Source: Syntrophomonadaceae bacterium
Lineage (GTDB): Bacteria; Bacillota; Dethiobacteria; DTU022
DNA: 38,618 nt
NCBI GenBank assembly: GCA_003554615.1
Contig: PWGX01000027.1
Span: 1 to 38,618 of the forward strand
Reading direction: 5' to 3'
Below are positions 8,345 through 16,792 of the stretch, piece by piece (the first letter of the stretch is position 1; every line of letters begins with the position of its first letter). The notes under the pieces are model-generated. The model made no database searches. It was not told the DNA's origin and saw only the letters and a program-made list of their open reading frames with translations. The position numbers were made by a program, and so were the translations under genes.

Positions 8345-9337
8345 ATGGCGGTAATGTATTACGACCAAGATGCAGACTTAAGCATGCTGAAAAACAAAAA
8401 GATCGCAGTACTGGGGTACGGAAGCCAGGGGCATGCCCAATCTCAAAATTTGAAAGACAGCGGGCTTGATGTAGTAGTCGGCCTGCACCCGGAAAGCAGG
8501 CGATGGAATAAAGTAAAAGAGGACGGCCTGGAAGTGGCGACCGTTAGCGACGCTTCAAAAGCAGCGGATATAATCCAGATCCTGATCGGGGACAACCACC
8601 AGCCGGCTGTTTTCAAAGAATCGGTCCTGCCTCATTTAGCCGAAGGGAAAGCCCTGGTAGTCTCCCACGGTTTTAATATTCTCTATAACCAGGTTATACC
8701 CCCTGAGGATGTCGATGTTTTCATGGTGGCACCAAAAAGTCCGGGACACCTGGTAAGGAGGCTGCACAAGGAAGGAGCCGGAGTCCCTGGACTGCTGGCC
8801 ATTCACCAGGATTACACCGGCAAAGCAAAAGACCTGGCCCTGGCCTACGCCAAAGGGATTGGCTGTACAAGAGCGGGCGTTATTGAAACCACTTTCCAGG
8901 AGGAGACTGAAACCGACCTGTTCGGGGAACAGGTGATCCTCTGCGGCGGAACGTCAGCCCTGATTAAGGCCAGCTTCGACACCCTGGTTGAAGCCGGTTA
9001 CCAGCCCGAGATCGCCTATTTTGAATGCCTGCACGAACTAAAACTGATTGTCGACCTGATCTACGAAGGCGGGCTGGAAAGAATGCGTTACTCGGTGAGC
9101 GATACCGCCGAATACGGCGACCTGACCAGGGGACCCCGTATCGTCAACGACCAGGTTAAAGAAGAGATGAAAAAAATACTGGATGAGGTCCAGAGCGGCC
9201 AGTTCGCCCTGGAATGGGTAGCCGAAAACCAGGCCAATCAGCCCAAATTCAAGGCTTTAAGGAAAATAGAGGAAAACCACCGCATCGTAGAAGTAGGTAA
9301 AAAGCTGCGCAGGATGATGAAGTACATCGAGCAATAA
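8345..9337 (+). CDS. ilvC: ketol-acid reductoisomerase
   Basis: A 330-residue class I enzyme converting acetolactate or acetohydroxybutyrate to the dihydroxy acid in valine, leucine and isoleucine synthesis, using NAD(P)H and magnesium. The nucleotide loop [17 protein letters not shown], the metal ligands in ETDLFGEQ and [11 protein letters not shown], and the [11 protein letters not shown] block are all present. It departs from the usual pattern at several places: [10 protein letters not shown] instead of the common PDE(L/T)Q stretch, APKSPGH instead of APKGPGH, and HGFNILYNQ instead of HGFNIHF. GGGAGG lies ten bases before the ATG. It stands alone, with no ilvB/ilvN/leuA beside it, and its 3' end nearly meets the convergent anti-sigma gene. 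Confidence 0.93.
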   Translation: MAVMYYDQDADLSMLKNKKIAVLGYGSQGHAQSQNLKDSGLDVVVGLHPESRRWNKVKEDGLEVATVSDASKAADIIQILIGDNHQPAVFKESVLPHLAEGKALVVSHGFNILYNQVIPPEDVDVFMVAPKSPGHLVRRLHKEGAGVPGLLAIHQDYTGKAKDLALAYAKGIGCTRAGVIETTFQEETETDLFGEQVILCGGTSALIKASFDTLVEAGYQPEIAYFECLHELKLIVDLIYEGGLERMRYSVSDTAEYGDLTRGPRIVNDQVKEEMKKILDEVQSGQFALEWVAENQANQPKFKALRKIEENHRIVEVGKKLRRMMKYIEQ

Positions 9338-9355
9338 TTTTTTAAGCAGATCTTC

Positions 9356-10135
9356 TTAATCCAGATCAGCAGTGATGCTTTCCAGCTCTTCGATGGAAAC
9401 AGGACCGGATATCACTACCAGGGCCTGGTTTTGCTCATCTTCCTGCCAGGCCAGGCCCGGTTGACCGGCCGCTTCAAAGTAAGTATATCCGTCTATTTCT
9501 TCCACCTGTCGGGACTCGGCCTGGATATGTTCTCCCAGGGCTTCGATGAAAGTGGCTGTTTCTTCTCGGTCATCTTTCGATTTTACCCACAACAGCTTTT
9601 CTTCATCCCCGTAATAGAGCGCTCCGTGATAATCCTGCCTATCACCGGCGCTTAAAAGAACCGCTTCTTCAAAAAACAGGCTGTCATTTAAGGCTTCCTG
9701 CCACTGCGGCGGAGAAGGATCGGCCGTGGTTTCAAACGGAGGCAGTTCGCTTACAGCTTCTTCTTCGGCAGCAATATCGACATCTTCCGCTTCCTCTTCG
9801 GGGACCTCCATATCTTCAACATCCAGGGCTTCCATTTCCTCATCGGCGGCCCTCATGGGCGCTTCTTCTTCGACCGCAGGAGTAGCAAAATCAGTCACCT
9901 GCATGATGCCAACACTGCTTAAAACAATAACCAGGAGGGCTGCTGCTGCAATGGCAGCATAGCGGATCCAGCCGGTGAACCATGCCTGCCGGCGCTCATC
10001 GTTACCGCGCAAGCCGGCTTCAATCCGGCGCCAGCTTTTATCGGCCGGGGGAGGTTCTACGGATTCAAAATCACGAACCAGGGCCTCGCGAATAAACTCA
10101 TCGCTCAATTGTTCAGGCTTGTTCTTCTCAGTCAC
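9356..10135 (-). CDS. anti-sigma factor-like membrane protein
   Basis: A 259-residue protein with a cytoplasmic N-terminal part of about 57 residues, one membrane segment (about 58-80, YAAIAAAALLVIVLSSVGIM) and an outer part. The outer part starts with a very acidic stretch (about 90-135) and ends in a small folded domain. It follows the ECF sigma gene with a one-base overlap (TAGTG, GTG start at 10135), the usual arrangement for a sigma/anti-sigma pair. No HxxxCxxC zinc motif is seen, so it is not a ZAS-type anti-sigma. The C-terminal half loosely resembles DUF4367-like sensor domains. Role is inferred from position and topology. Confidence 0.7.
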   Translation of the reverse strand: MTEKNKPEQLSDEFIREALVRDFESVEPPPADKSWRRIEAGLRGNDERRQAWFTGWIRYAAIAAAALLVIVLSSVGIMQVTDFATPAVEEEAPMRAADEEMEALDVEDMEVPEEEAEDVDIAAEEEAVSELPPFETTADPSPPQWQEALNDSLFFEEAVLLSAGDRQDYHGALYYGDEEKLLWVKSKDDREETATFIEALGEHIQAESRQVEEIDGYTYFEAAGQPGLAWQEDEQNQALVVISGPVSIEELESITADLD

Positions 10136-10710
10136 TATTCCCGCTCACCTCCTCTGTCTTTAAGACAAGCAGGATCGTCATTTAGTTCCAGTTCCCTGGC
10201 CAGCCTCTGCCGGGCCCGGTGCAGGCGCGACTTTACGGTACCAGGGCTCAGTTTGAGCATGGCTCCGATTTCTTCCACCCGCAGATCGTAATAATACTGC
10301 AGGACTATGACCTGGTAGTGGTCCGGGGGTAGGTTCTTGATTGCCCTGCGAACGCGGTCCACTTCCATATTGAGCAGTGCCGATTCCTCGGTATAATCTG
10401 CTTCCGAAGCACCGTCGGCAATCACTTCCTGGTCGGTATAGTTAATCCGTTTTTCTCGCTTCAGGTAGTTGCGGGCCAGGTTGGAAGTGATCACGGCCAG
10501 CCAGGCCCCGAATTTAGTTTCATCATGAAGCTGGTGGATGTTCTGAAAAGCTTTAATAAAAGCATCCTGGGTGATATCTTCGGCATTTTCACGGCTGCGC
10601 AGGATATTGTAAGCCACGGCATATGTTTTTTTATAATAGGCTTCAAAAAGCAGGCGTCGCGAATCATTGTCATTTTTCCTGACCGCTTTTTTTAGTTCTT
10701 CAGGCTCCAA
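10135..10710 (-). CDS. ECF (sigma-70 family, group 4) RNA polymerase sigma factor
   Basis: About 191 residues with the two expected domains. Sigma region 2 contains RSRENAEDITQDAFIKAF; region 4 contains EEIGAMLKLSPGTVKSRLHRAR. It would direct RNA polymerase to a small regulon, held in check by the membrane protein encoded just downstream. The TTG at 10710 is preferred because GGGGGG lies six bases upstream; an alternative TTG is at 10743. It begins about 80 bp after the comEC stop, so it could be read from the comEC message or from its own promoter. The inducing signal is not known. Confidence 0.92.
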   Translation of the reverse strand: MEPEELKKAVRKNDNDSRRLLFEAYYKKTYAVAYNILRSRENAEDITQDAFIKAFQNIHQLHDETKFGAWLAVITSNLARNYLKREKRINYTDQEVIADGASEADYTEESALLNMEVDRVRRAIKNLPPDHYQVIVLQYYYDLRVEEIGAMLKLSPGTVKSRLHRARQRLARELELNDDPACLKDRGGERE

Positions 10711-10790
10711 AGTATTCCCCCCGGTTACAGCTTCTCCTGGCAATAATATTTCGCCGGACAGGGCCTGATTCCTTTATTGGGAGACCGGCC

Positions 10791-13286
10791 TCACTGCGCC
10801 GCCGGCACCGGCTTTTCAGTTGTATAAACTTCCAGCCCGGTTCCGTCGGTTTGGATCATTACCGCCCCGTGACGGTCGTTGCGGAAAACCTCCGCCCCGG
10901 CCCCTTCCAGGGACTCGATTACAAAAGGGTGAGGGTGCCCGAAAGGGTTTGTCCCCACCTGGATAACGGCCAGGCGGGGCCTTACCTGCTCCAGGAATTC
11001 AGGCATTTGAGCCATGTAGCCACCATGGTGGGGAACCTGGAGGACCTCCGCCTCCAGATCAACCCGGCGTTTGAAAAGATCACTCACGGCCGGATCTTCA
11101 ATGTCTCCCGTAAAAAGCATCCTGACCTGGCCGTAATTCAACCTGAACACAATCGAATTGTTATTGAGGTCGCTTCCGGTGCCGCTAAACAATTTTGGGG
11201 GCGGCCCGTACATTTCCATTACCAGTCCGCCTGCACCGCAGCTCCAGGCTTCGACTGCTCCTGCCGGTTCAACCGGGATCCCTTCCGCTTCGGCCTGCAG
11301 GATCAATTCTTCATAATAAACCGACCCGCCCGGAACCGGGGAAACCAGGATCAAATCCATCTCCACTACCCCGATCAGGGGGATAAATCCTCCGAAATGG
11401 TCTTCGTGGGGATGGGTAATAACAGCCAGGTCAATTTTATCGATCCTTTCCCGCCTCAACAACGGCAGCAGCACCCTTTCCCCTATTTCCCCAGGGGCCC
11501 CGTAAAAAGGCAGTTCACCGCCGGCATCAACCATGATCACCACCCCGCAGGGCGCCTCAATCATTGCCGAAGCGCCCTGGCCCACATCGATAAAGGTAAC
11601 TTTCAGATCATTTGAAGAAGGGAAAATGATTCCCTTCCAGATCATTATAACCGCGGCAAAAAGGACAATTCCGTAAGCAGCATTACCGCGAAAAGACGCC
11701 GCCGGATTGATCCCGGCCAGGGCCTTTATAGCATACCGGCAAAAACCGGGTTCCTGACTTCCGCGCTCTTTTTGCTTTTCCCACCGGTAATAAACGATCA
11801 GAAAGCCGGCCAAAAACCCGTAAAACAGGGCCAGCAAAAGGAAGCCGGGCGGCTGAAGAGCGATATAAAAACCGGGCAGGCTGCTCCACTCGACTATTCT
11901 CAGCATCAGTTCAAGCAGGGGGCGGGCCGCCCAGAGCAGGATTTCCCCCACCGGTGGAAACAGCAGCCCGATTAAAGCTCCCGCCAGGCCCAGCCCGATC
12001 ATAAGAGCGGTGAGCGGCATTAAGAGCAGGTTAAAAATGACTGCTGCAGTGGGCAGGTGATGAAAATAGTAAACACATAAGGGCAAAACCCCGAGCTGGG
12101 CCGCCAGGACTACCGCCAGGGGGGAGCGTAAAAAAACGGGCAGGCCTGCAGACCCAAGCAAATGTTCCAGGGGACGGTAGGCGTAAATCAGGGTCAGGGT
12201 GGCGGCATAAGAGAGCTGGAAACCCGGCCCGAACAGGAGCAGCGGGTTAACAGCCAGGGTGACCAGGGCGGCCAGAGACACTGCCGTGGGCAGATCGCGT
12301 TCCCGTTCCAGCAGCAGAGCTCCAAGGGCTATTGAAACCATCACTGCCGCCCTGAGGGCAGAAGGCCGCATCCCGGTCAGGTAGGCATAGCCCAGGACCA
12401 GGACTACGGCCAGAAGCAGGGGAAACCGGCCCCGCAGCCCCAAACGCCTCCATAAACCGGCAATCAGGGCGGCAACAAGGCCAACGTGGAGGCCGGAAAC
12501 GGCCAGCAGGTGGCCGGCCCCGGCACGCTGGAAGTTGTGCTCGACGGTTTCAGGAAGACGGTACCCCTGCCCGAATAAAATGGCCGCCAAAAGATCGCCG
12601 GATGGTGAGGGAAGGGTAGAATTGATTACTTCAACCATACCGCCGCGAAGATTGATGGCACCTTCAGCTAAAAACCCTGTTTTTCCATGACCCAGGTATT
12701 CAACCCGATCGGTGCGGGGATAAATGAGGGCATCGATTCCCCGGCTTTTCAGGTAAAACCGGTAATCAAAACTGCCGGGGTTGCGCTGTCCGCGCGGCTC
12801 GACTATTGTAGCCCTCAGGCGCAGGCTGTCACCGAAACGGTATTTTATTTCATTTTCTCCATACAGTTTAACCAGCAAAGTTCCCCGGACGGCATGCCGT
12901 CCTTGCCCGGTTTCCACCGTTTCAACCTGTATAATGTAGGCATCGTGATCTTCATAAAAATGCGGTTCTTCAGAAACAGTGCCTTCAATGTATGCCGGTA
13001 CACCGGCATAATCGAGCAGACCGCCTGCAGGGTCCTGAACGGCATAAAAAAAAGCGGCCCCGCCACAAAGGGCTGCCACAACTAGAACGGCCAGTTTATA
13101 AAAACCGATCCGGCCAAAACATATAATGAAGGCCGAAAGAACAATAAATATTCCAGCCGGAAGCAAAGCCTCTTTCGGATTTAAAATCCCCTGGCGTACC
13201 ATGATGATCCCGGCAGTATAAAACAGGGCCAGCAGCACCATAAAGCGATCCGCCAGCTCGTGCCCGCCCTGCTTTAGAAGCTGCAC
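10791..13286 (-). CDS. comEC: ComEC/Rec2 DNA uptake channel
   Basis: An 831-residue protein with the complete ComEC layout: an N-terminal DUF4131 region with membrane helices, the central competence domain (AGAGHLLAVSGLHVGLVAAL near residue 254), and a C-terminal metallo-beta-lactamase-like domain. The latter has VTFIDVGQGASAMIEA, the metal motif THPHEDHFGG, FTGDIE and VPHHGGYM. ComEC carries single-stranded DNA across the membrane in natural transformation, and the last domain is thought to degrade one strand. The GTG start shares a base with the stop of the upstream symporter (TAGTG). The comEA partner is about 21 kb away in another operon. Nothing in the ORF suggests decay. Confidence 0.95.
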   Translation of the reverse strand: MQLLKQGGHELADRFMVLLALFYTAGIIMVRQGILNPKEALLPAGIFIVLSAFIICFGRIGFYKLAVLVVAALCGGAAFFYAVQDPAGGLLDYAGVPAYIEGTVSEEPHFYEDHDAYIIQVETVETGQGRHAVRGTLLVKLYGENEIKYRFGDSLRLRATIVEPRGQRNPGSFDYRFYLKSRGIDALIYPRTDRVEYLGHGKTGFLAEGAINLRGGMVEVINSTLPSPSGDLLAAILFGQGYRLPETVEHNFQRAGAGHLLAVSGLHVGLVAALIAGLWRRLGLRGRFPLLLAVVLVLGYAYLTGMRPSALRAAVMVSIALGALLLERERDLPTAVSLAALVTLAVNPLLLFGPGFQLSYAATLTLIYAYRPLEHLLGSAGLPVFLRSPLAVVLAAQLGVLPLCVYYFHHLPTAAVIFNLLLMPLTALMIGLGLAGALIGLLFPPVGEILLWAARPLLELMLRIVEWSSLPGFYIALQPPGFLLLALFYGFLAGFLIVYYRWEKQKERGSQEPGFCRYAIKALAGINPAASFRGNAAYGIVLFAAVIMIWKGIIFPSSNDLKVTFIDVGQGASAMIEAPCGVVIMVDAGGELPFYGAPGEIGERVLLPLLRRERIDKIDLAVITHPHEDHFGGFIPLIGVVEMDLILVSPVPGGSVYYEELILQAEAEGIPVEPAGAVEAWSCGAGGLVMEMYGPPPKLFSGTGSDLNNNSIVFRLNYGQVRMLFTGDIEDPAVSDLFKRRVDLEAEVLQVPHHGGYMAQMPEFLEQVRPRLAVIQVGTNPFGHPHPFVIESLEGAGAEVFRNDRHGAVMIQTDGTGLEVYTTEKPVPAAQ

Positions 13287-14764
13287 TATTTGAAAACCCG
13301 CTCAAAGAGGCCGAAAGTTTTTTCCCGCTGTTCAGGGGAAGGGGCCGGGGTCAGGTAAGATACGACGACCAGGGTTATAACGGCCAGAACAAAAGAAGGA
13401 AATACAGGCATAAACCCAAGTGTGGTCCACTCTGGAAGAACACCGAGATACCAGAGGTGAAGCATGATTGCCGGCAGGACCAGGGCGGCACAGGCCCCCT
13501 GCCTGGTGGCCCGGGGCCAGTAAAGGGCCCCGATCATAACGGGCAGCATAACCGAAAACCCGGAAAAGGCAAACCCGGCAATGCTCAGGATAGCCGCCGG
13601 GCGAATGAGGGCTATAAAGTATGCCACCGCGGCAAAAACCACCAGCAGCATCCTGCCCCAGAGCACGGCCTGTCCGGATTCGATCCGCTTAAAGCGGGGC
13701 AAGAGATCATCGGTCACCAGGTGGGCTACAGATAAAAGCTGGGAATCAATCGAAGATTTTACGATGGCCAGGACAACCACCAGGCCCAGCACCATCCAGG
13801 TCGGAGTAAGAAACTGGTGAATTAAAAGGGGCACAATGTTGTCTGCTTCTTTCCCCGCCAACCCGGGTACGGCTACCGAACCCCACACTCCAAGCAGGGT
13901 GGAAACACCAAAAATTACGGCCAGGGCTATGGGGTAATAAAGGCTGACCTGCTTTAAATTATTACTGCCCCTGGCAGCCAGGATCCGGGTGTAGATCTGG
14001 GGAAATACAACAACCGCGATCGAGTTGACAAACGAATAGCTGAACCAGTTTATCGGGGCCAGGTCTTCCGAGAGGGACCTTTCCAGCATAGCCGGGTTGC
14101 TCTGCACAATATCGGCGGTTATCTCAGAAAACCCGCCTAAAGCCCGGGCCACTGCCGAAAGCAGGAATGCCGCCACCACCAGGAACAGGGTTCCCTGGAA
14201 TACGTCGGTCCAGACTGTTCCCCGCAGGCCCGCGGGGAGAGTGTAGATAAGGGAAATACCAATCAAGACCATGGCGGAAACCCAGTAGGGGACCAGGCCT
14301 TCGGTTACGGTGGTAAAAGCCAAACTGCCCCCGATAATGCTAACCACCAGATAGGGCAGGGTATAGTATAGAAGCAGGACCAGAAATAACAGGGAGATTA
14401 ATTTACTGTTAAAAATTCCGCCGAAAACCTGGGGTTGGGTCGCAAAACCGTACTTTTTACCAAGGAGCCAGGAGCGGTAACCAACCAGGTAATAGGTAAA
14501 AGGGGTAACAAAAATACTCCATCCGATCACATAGCCATAAGCCCCGTATCCGACCTCATAGGAAAATCCGGCATGGCCGATGATCGTAAAGGCGGTAATA
14601 TTGCTGGCAAAAAGGGCCATGAAAACGGCGATGCTGCCCAGGCCGCGGCCGGCCAGGAAATAATCTTCCCTGGTTTTCAGGGAGACCCTGGCCCCGTATA
14701 CGCCAATTGCTATGAGGATGCACAGGTATGAAAGCAGTAGCCCGATTCCAATAACATTGGTCAT
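13286..14764 (-). CDS. sodium/solute symporter (SSS family)
   Basis: A 492-residue protein with about 13 hydrophobic helices and the features of the SSS family, such as the early LAGRGLGSIAVFMALFASNI block and the AGFSYEVGYGAYGYVIGW stretch. It would take up an organic solute with sodium. The proline/pantothenate branch is the closest by eye, but the substrate is not certain. It lies 40 bp downstream of a DUF3311 protein, a small partner often seen with such symporters. The last base of its TAG is the first base of comEC's GTG. Nearby ornithine/proline enzymes make an amino acid a reasonable guess. Confidence 0.9.
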   Translation of the reverse strand: MTNVIGIGLLLSYLCILIAIGVYGARVSLKTREDYFLAGRGLGSIAVFMALFASNITAFTIIGHAGFSYEVGYGAYGYVIGWSIFVTPFTYYLVGYRSWLLGKKYGFATQPQVFGGIFNSKLISLLFLVLLLYYTLPYLVVSIIGGSLAFTTVTEGLVPYWVSAMVLIGISLIYTLPAGLRGTVWTDVFQGTLFLVVAAFLLSAVARALGGFSEITADIVQSNPAMLERSLSEDLAPINWFSYSFVNSIAVVVFPQIYTRILAARGSNNLKQVSLYYPIALAVIFGVSTLLGVWGSVAVPGLAGKEADNIVPLLIHQFLTPTWMVLGLVVVLAIVKSSIDSQLLSVAHLVTDDLLPRFKRIESGQAVLWGRMLLVVFAAVAYFIALIRPAAILSIAGFAFSGFSVMLPVMIGALYWPRATRQGACAALVLPAIMLHLWYLGVLPEWTTLGFMPVFPSFVLAVITLVVVSYLTPAPSPEQREKTFGLFERVFK

Positions 14765-14804
14765 TGCCGCCTAGTTAACTCCTTTGCAGGGGCTTGATCA
14801 GTAT

Positions 14805-15062
14805 TTAGTGATCCGAATGCTTATCAGGCCCGGTTTGTTCAAACAGATCGTCCGGAGGGTCCGGCCAGGCCAGGCCAATAACCAGCCTCATGGCCAGTAC
14901 AGCCAGGATCGTATAACCGATATAGTACGAGTAGGCAAACGGCATGAACCCGAATAACAGGGGCACGCGGCCATCCAGGTCCCATAACCAGAAGCTGTTG
15001 TGCAGCAAAAACATGATCAAGACGATCAGGATAACCAGGCCCAGGCGTACTTTAAAACTCAT
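14805..15062 (-). CDS. DUF3311 small membrane protein
   Basis: An 85-residue protein with two hydrophobic helices (about 7-22 and 42-66) and the family pattern LLHNSFWLWDLDGRVPLLFGFMPFAYSYY read in pieces. Members are usually encoded next to SSS symporters and may be an accessory subunit. AGGAGG lies 11 bases upstream of the ATG. The C-terminal tail is acidic and polar. It heads a run of genes through the symporter and comEC. Confidence 0.85.
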   Translation of the reverse strand: MSFKVRLGLVILIVLIMFLLHNSFWLWDLDGRVPLLFGFMPFAYSYYIGYTILAVLAMRLVIGLAWPDPPDDLFEQTGPDKHSDH

Positions 15063-15133
15063 CGTCCTGTTTGCCTCCTAAAAGAAAGGGCCGGTTTGTA
15101 CCAGCATAACATACTACTGCTAATTCGACAGCT

Positions 15134-15199
15134 TTATAATTTTTCCTGCCTGCTGGTAAAAATCACCCCAAGAAAGCCCAGGTAAAATGAAGATACCAT
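15134..15199 (-). CDS. possible 21-residue hydrophobic peptide
   Basis: A short reading frame, starting MVSSFYLGF and ending RQEKL, with GGAGG ten bases before its ATG and a short hydrophobic core. It lies between the cyclodeaminase-family gene and DUF3311, on the same strand. It partly overlaps one arm of a long inverted repeat, so the open frame may be chance. I do not recognise it. Small hydrophobic partners do accompany some sodium symporters, which is the only reason for listing it. Confidence 0.25.
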   Translation of the reverse strand: MVSSFYLGFLGVIFTSRQEKL

Positions 15200-15230
15200 T
15201 ATAATCAAACCTCCATCATACCTGGGCTTT
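15173..15230 (-). repeat. 12-bp perfect inverted repeat, 34-base loop
   Basis: AAAGCCCAGGTA at 15173-15184 is matched by TACCTGGGCTTT at 15219-15230. The loop carries a ribosome-site-like GGAGG. The ten bases GGAGGTTTGA occur twice on the minus strand (15214-15205 and 15239-15230). No T-tract follows, so it is not a standard terminator. Confidence 0.6.
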
Positions 15231-15316
15231 CAAACCTCCGGGCAGCTGCCGTCATTATAATTTTAATAACAGCAGCCAGGCTTCACACCATCCCCCTTTT
15301 AAGGATCCGGTTAAGG

Positions 15317-16309
15317 CTATTCCAGCGACAGCTCTGTCCCCGCCTTATTTTTAACAGCATTATCGTAAATGGCTCGGGCGGCAACCACATCGAGCGAACC
15401 CATACCCACGGTTTCATACACGGTCAGTCCGTCGCCCTTTTCGCGCCCGTTCATTCTTTCCAGCAGTACTTCGCCAATTTCTCCCGTAATATTTTCTTTT
15501 CGGAGTTTCCCTTCCCCAATGGGGATGATTAAATCTCCCGATTCAGCCAGGGCTCCTTCAAAGTCATCGACGTATAGCTTGTCGGCTTTCAGCATCACTT
15601 CAGCATCTATTTCCTGCATCTGAGGCGTAAAGGCGCCCACGGCATTGACGTGGACTTCTTTTTCTCCCAGGTCTGAGTATGAGAAAACCGGCTTCTTTGA
15701 AGTAGTGCAGGTGGTGATAACCTGCGCTTCTTTTACCGCTTCGGCTGCAGATGAAGCCACCTCAAAGCGCACCCCGGTAAAATCTTTTTCCACCTGGCCC
15801 TTAAAGGCCTCGGCCTTGTCCCGGTCAATGTCAAAAATCCGGTATTCTTTAATCCCCGGTACGGCAGTCATAACCGCCCATAGTTGCATATAGGCCTGGG
15901 CCCCGGTGCCGATGATGGCTGCCCGGGAAGCGTCACTGGGGGCCAGCTGCCGGGTAGCCACCCCGCTTGAAGCTCCCGTCCGGAGCTTGGTCACATAAGA
16001 GGCTTCCATGACCGATATAGGGGTGCCCGTTTCTCCGTCAAAAAGCTGGACCGTGCCCTGGATCACCGGCAGGTTTTTTTTGGGGTTGTCCTGATAAACT
16101 GTAACTGTCTTGATCCCCATGGCTTTAATCGGTTCCACCCAGCTGGGCATAAACAGCCCGATTCCGTTAACCGCATCCAAATCCAGGTGGGTCCTCACCG
16201 GGGTCTTGGTTTTGCCCTCGGAATGGACCCGGAAGGCGGTTTCAAGCGCATCTATAGTCCCCTTCATATCAATGGCCGCTTTAATGTCGCTTTCCGATAA
16301 AAACAGCAT
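15317..16309 (-). CDS. ornithine cyclodeaminase / mu-crystallin family protein
   Basis: A 330-residue member of the family that includes ornithine cyclodeaminase (ornithine to proline plus ammonia), archaeal-type alanine dehydrogenase and pyrroline-2-carboxylate reductase. The family blocks are seen: MGIKTVTVYQDNP, the VQLFDGETGTP and KLRTGASSGVATRQLAP stretches, the Rossmann loop IIGTGAQAYMQL near residue 136, and a late GMGSLDVVAA. The second ATG (16309) is chosen because GGGAGG lies seven bases before it. Family members are hard to separate by sequence. The glutamate-semialdehyde dehydrogenase and transporters nearby fit ornithine or proline metabolism. Confidence 0.85.
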   Translation of the reverse strand: MLFLSESDIKAAIDMKGTIDALETAFRVHSEGKTKTPVRTHLDLDAVNGIGLFMPSWVEPIKAMGIKTVTVYQDNPKKNLPVIQGTVQLFDGETGTPISVMEASYVTKLRTGASSGVATRQLAPSDASRAAIIGTGAQAYMQLWAVMTAVPGIKEYRIFDIDRDKAEAFKGQVEKDFTGVRFEVASSAAEAVKEAQVITTCTTSKKPVFSYSDLGEKEVHVNAVGAFTPQMQEIDAEVMLKADKLYVDDFEGALAESGDLIIPIGEGKLRKENITGEIGEVLLERMNGREKGDGLTVYETVGMGSLDVVAARAIYDNAVKNKAGTELSLE

Positions 16310-16312
16310 CAT

Positions 16313-16792
16313 ATCACCTCCCTTTTTAATGCTAATACTTACTTAATTTAATAATAACAGAAATTTGAGCCCCTGGAACAAAAAAGATTATTTATCTACT
16401 ACCCCTAAAGAAAGTGCGCATGGACATTTTCGTCCCAAAAATTGTGAAGCTAAAACTTCAAGATCTTTACTTGAAAATAGAACTGTTCCCTGTTATTGAA
16501 TCTCAGTTTGGAAAAAGCAGAACCGTCCCCATTAGTGCACGTCCCCTAATCAAAAATAAGGGACAGCCGGGACCGGCGGAAGTAATGTTTCTTTTCTGCC
16601 ACCGGTTTATATCGCAAAGCTGCCCCTTTTGTTTAAAGCGGCGGAACTGACCTGGTTGCAGAGCAGCTCCGGCCTGTTTGATACATTTATTTAATGCTGA
16701 ACTGCTTGAGCTATTTTCAGCCTTTAACCTGTTCTTCTTTCTGCTTCATCTGCCAACCGGTTCCAGCGGATGGCGCCATAAATTCCTTCTTA
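16313..16792. other. intergenic region with repeat remnants
   Basis: About 480 bp between the cyclodeaminase-family gene and cstA with no gene I can support. The middle part carries GGGGACGGTTCT-type sequence copies, described separately. A GGGAGG ribosome site for the leftward gene lies at its left edge. Confidence 0.5.
16421..16566. repeat. degenerate GGGACGGTTCT-type repeat cluster
   Basis: On the minus strand the sequence contains GGGGACGTGCACTAATGGGG leading into GGGGACGGTTCT (16530-16519), then GGGAACAGTTCT (16490-16479), and an inverted pair GGAC..GTCC (16429-16438 region). Similar GGGGACGGTTCT phrases recur in many anaerobe genomes, next to IS200-like/REP-associated tyrosine transposases. 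No transposase is present here, so this would be a non-autonomous or dead copy. The association is from memory, not from a search. Confidence 0.4.

Noticed and set aside
10851-11615. A 254-codon open frame on the plus strand opposite comEC.
   Set aside because: It lies fully antisense to the conserved metallo-beta-lactamase part of comEC and has no ribosome site or family likeness.
16717-16779. A 20-codon reading frame with GAAGGA just after cstA, recalling the small gene that follows cstA in enterobacteria.
   Set aside because: Composition is polar and low in pattern, it has no likeness to the YbdD/YjiX family, and it is too short to separate from chance.
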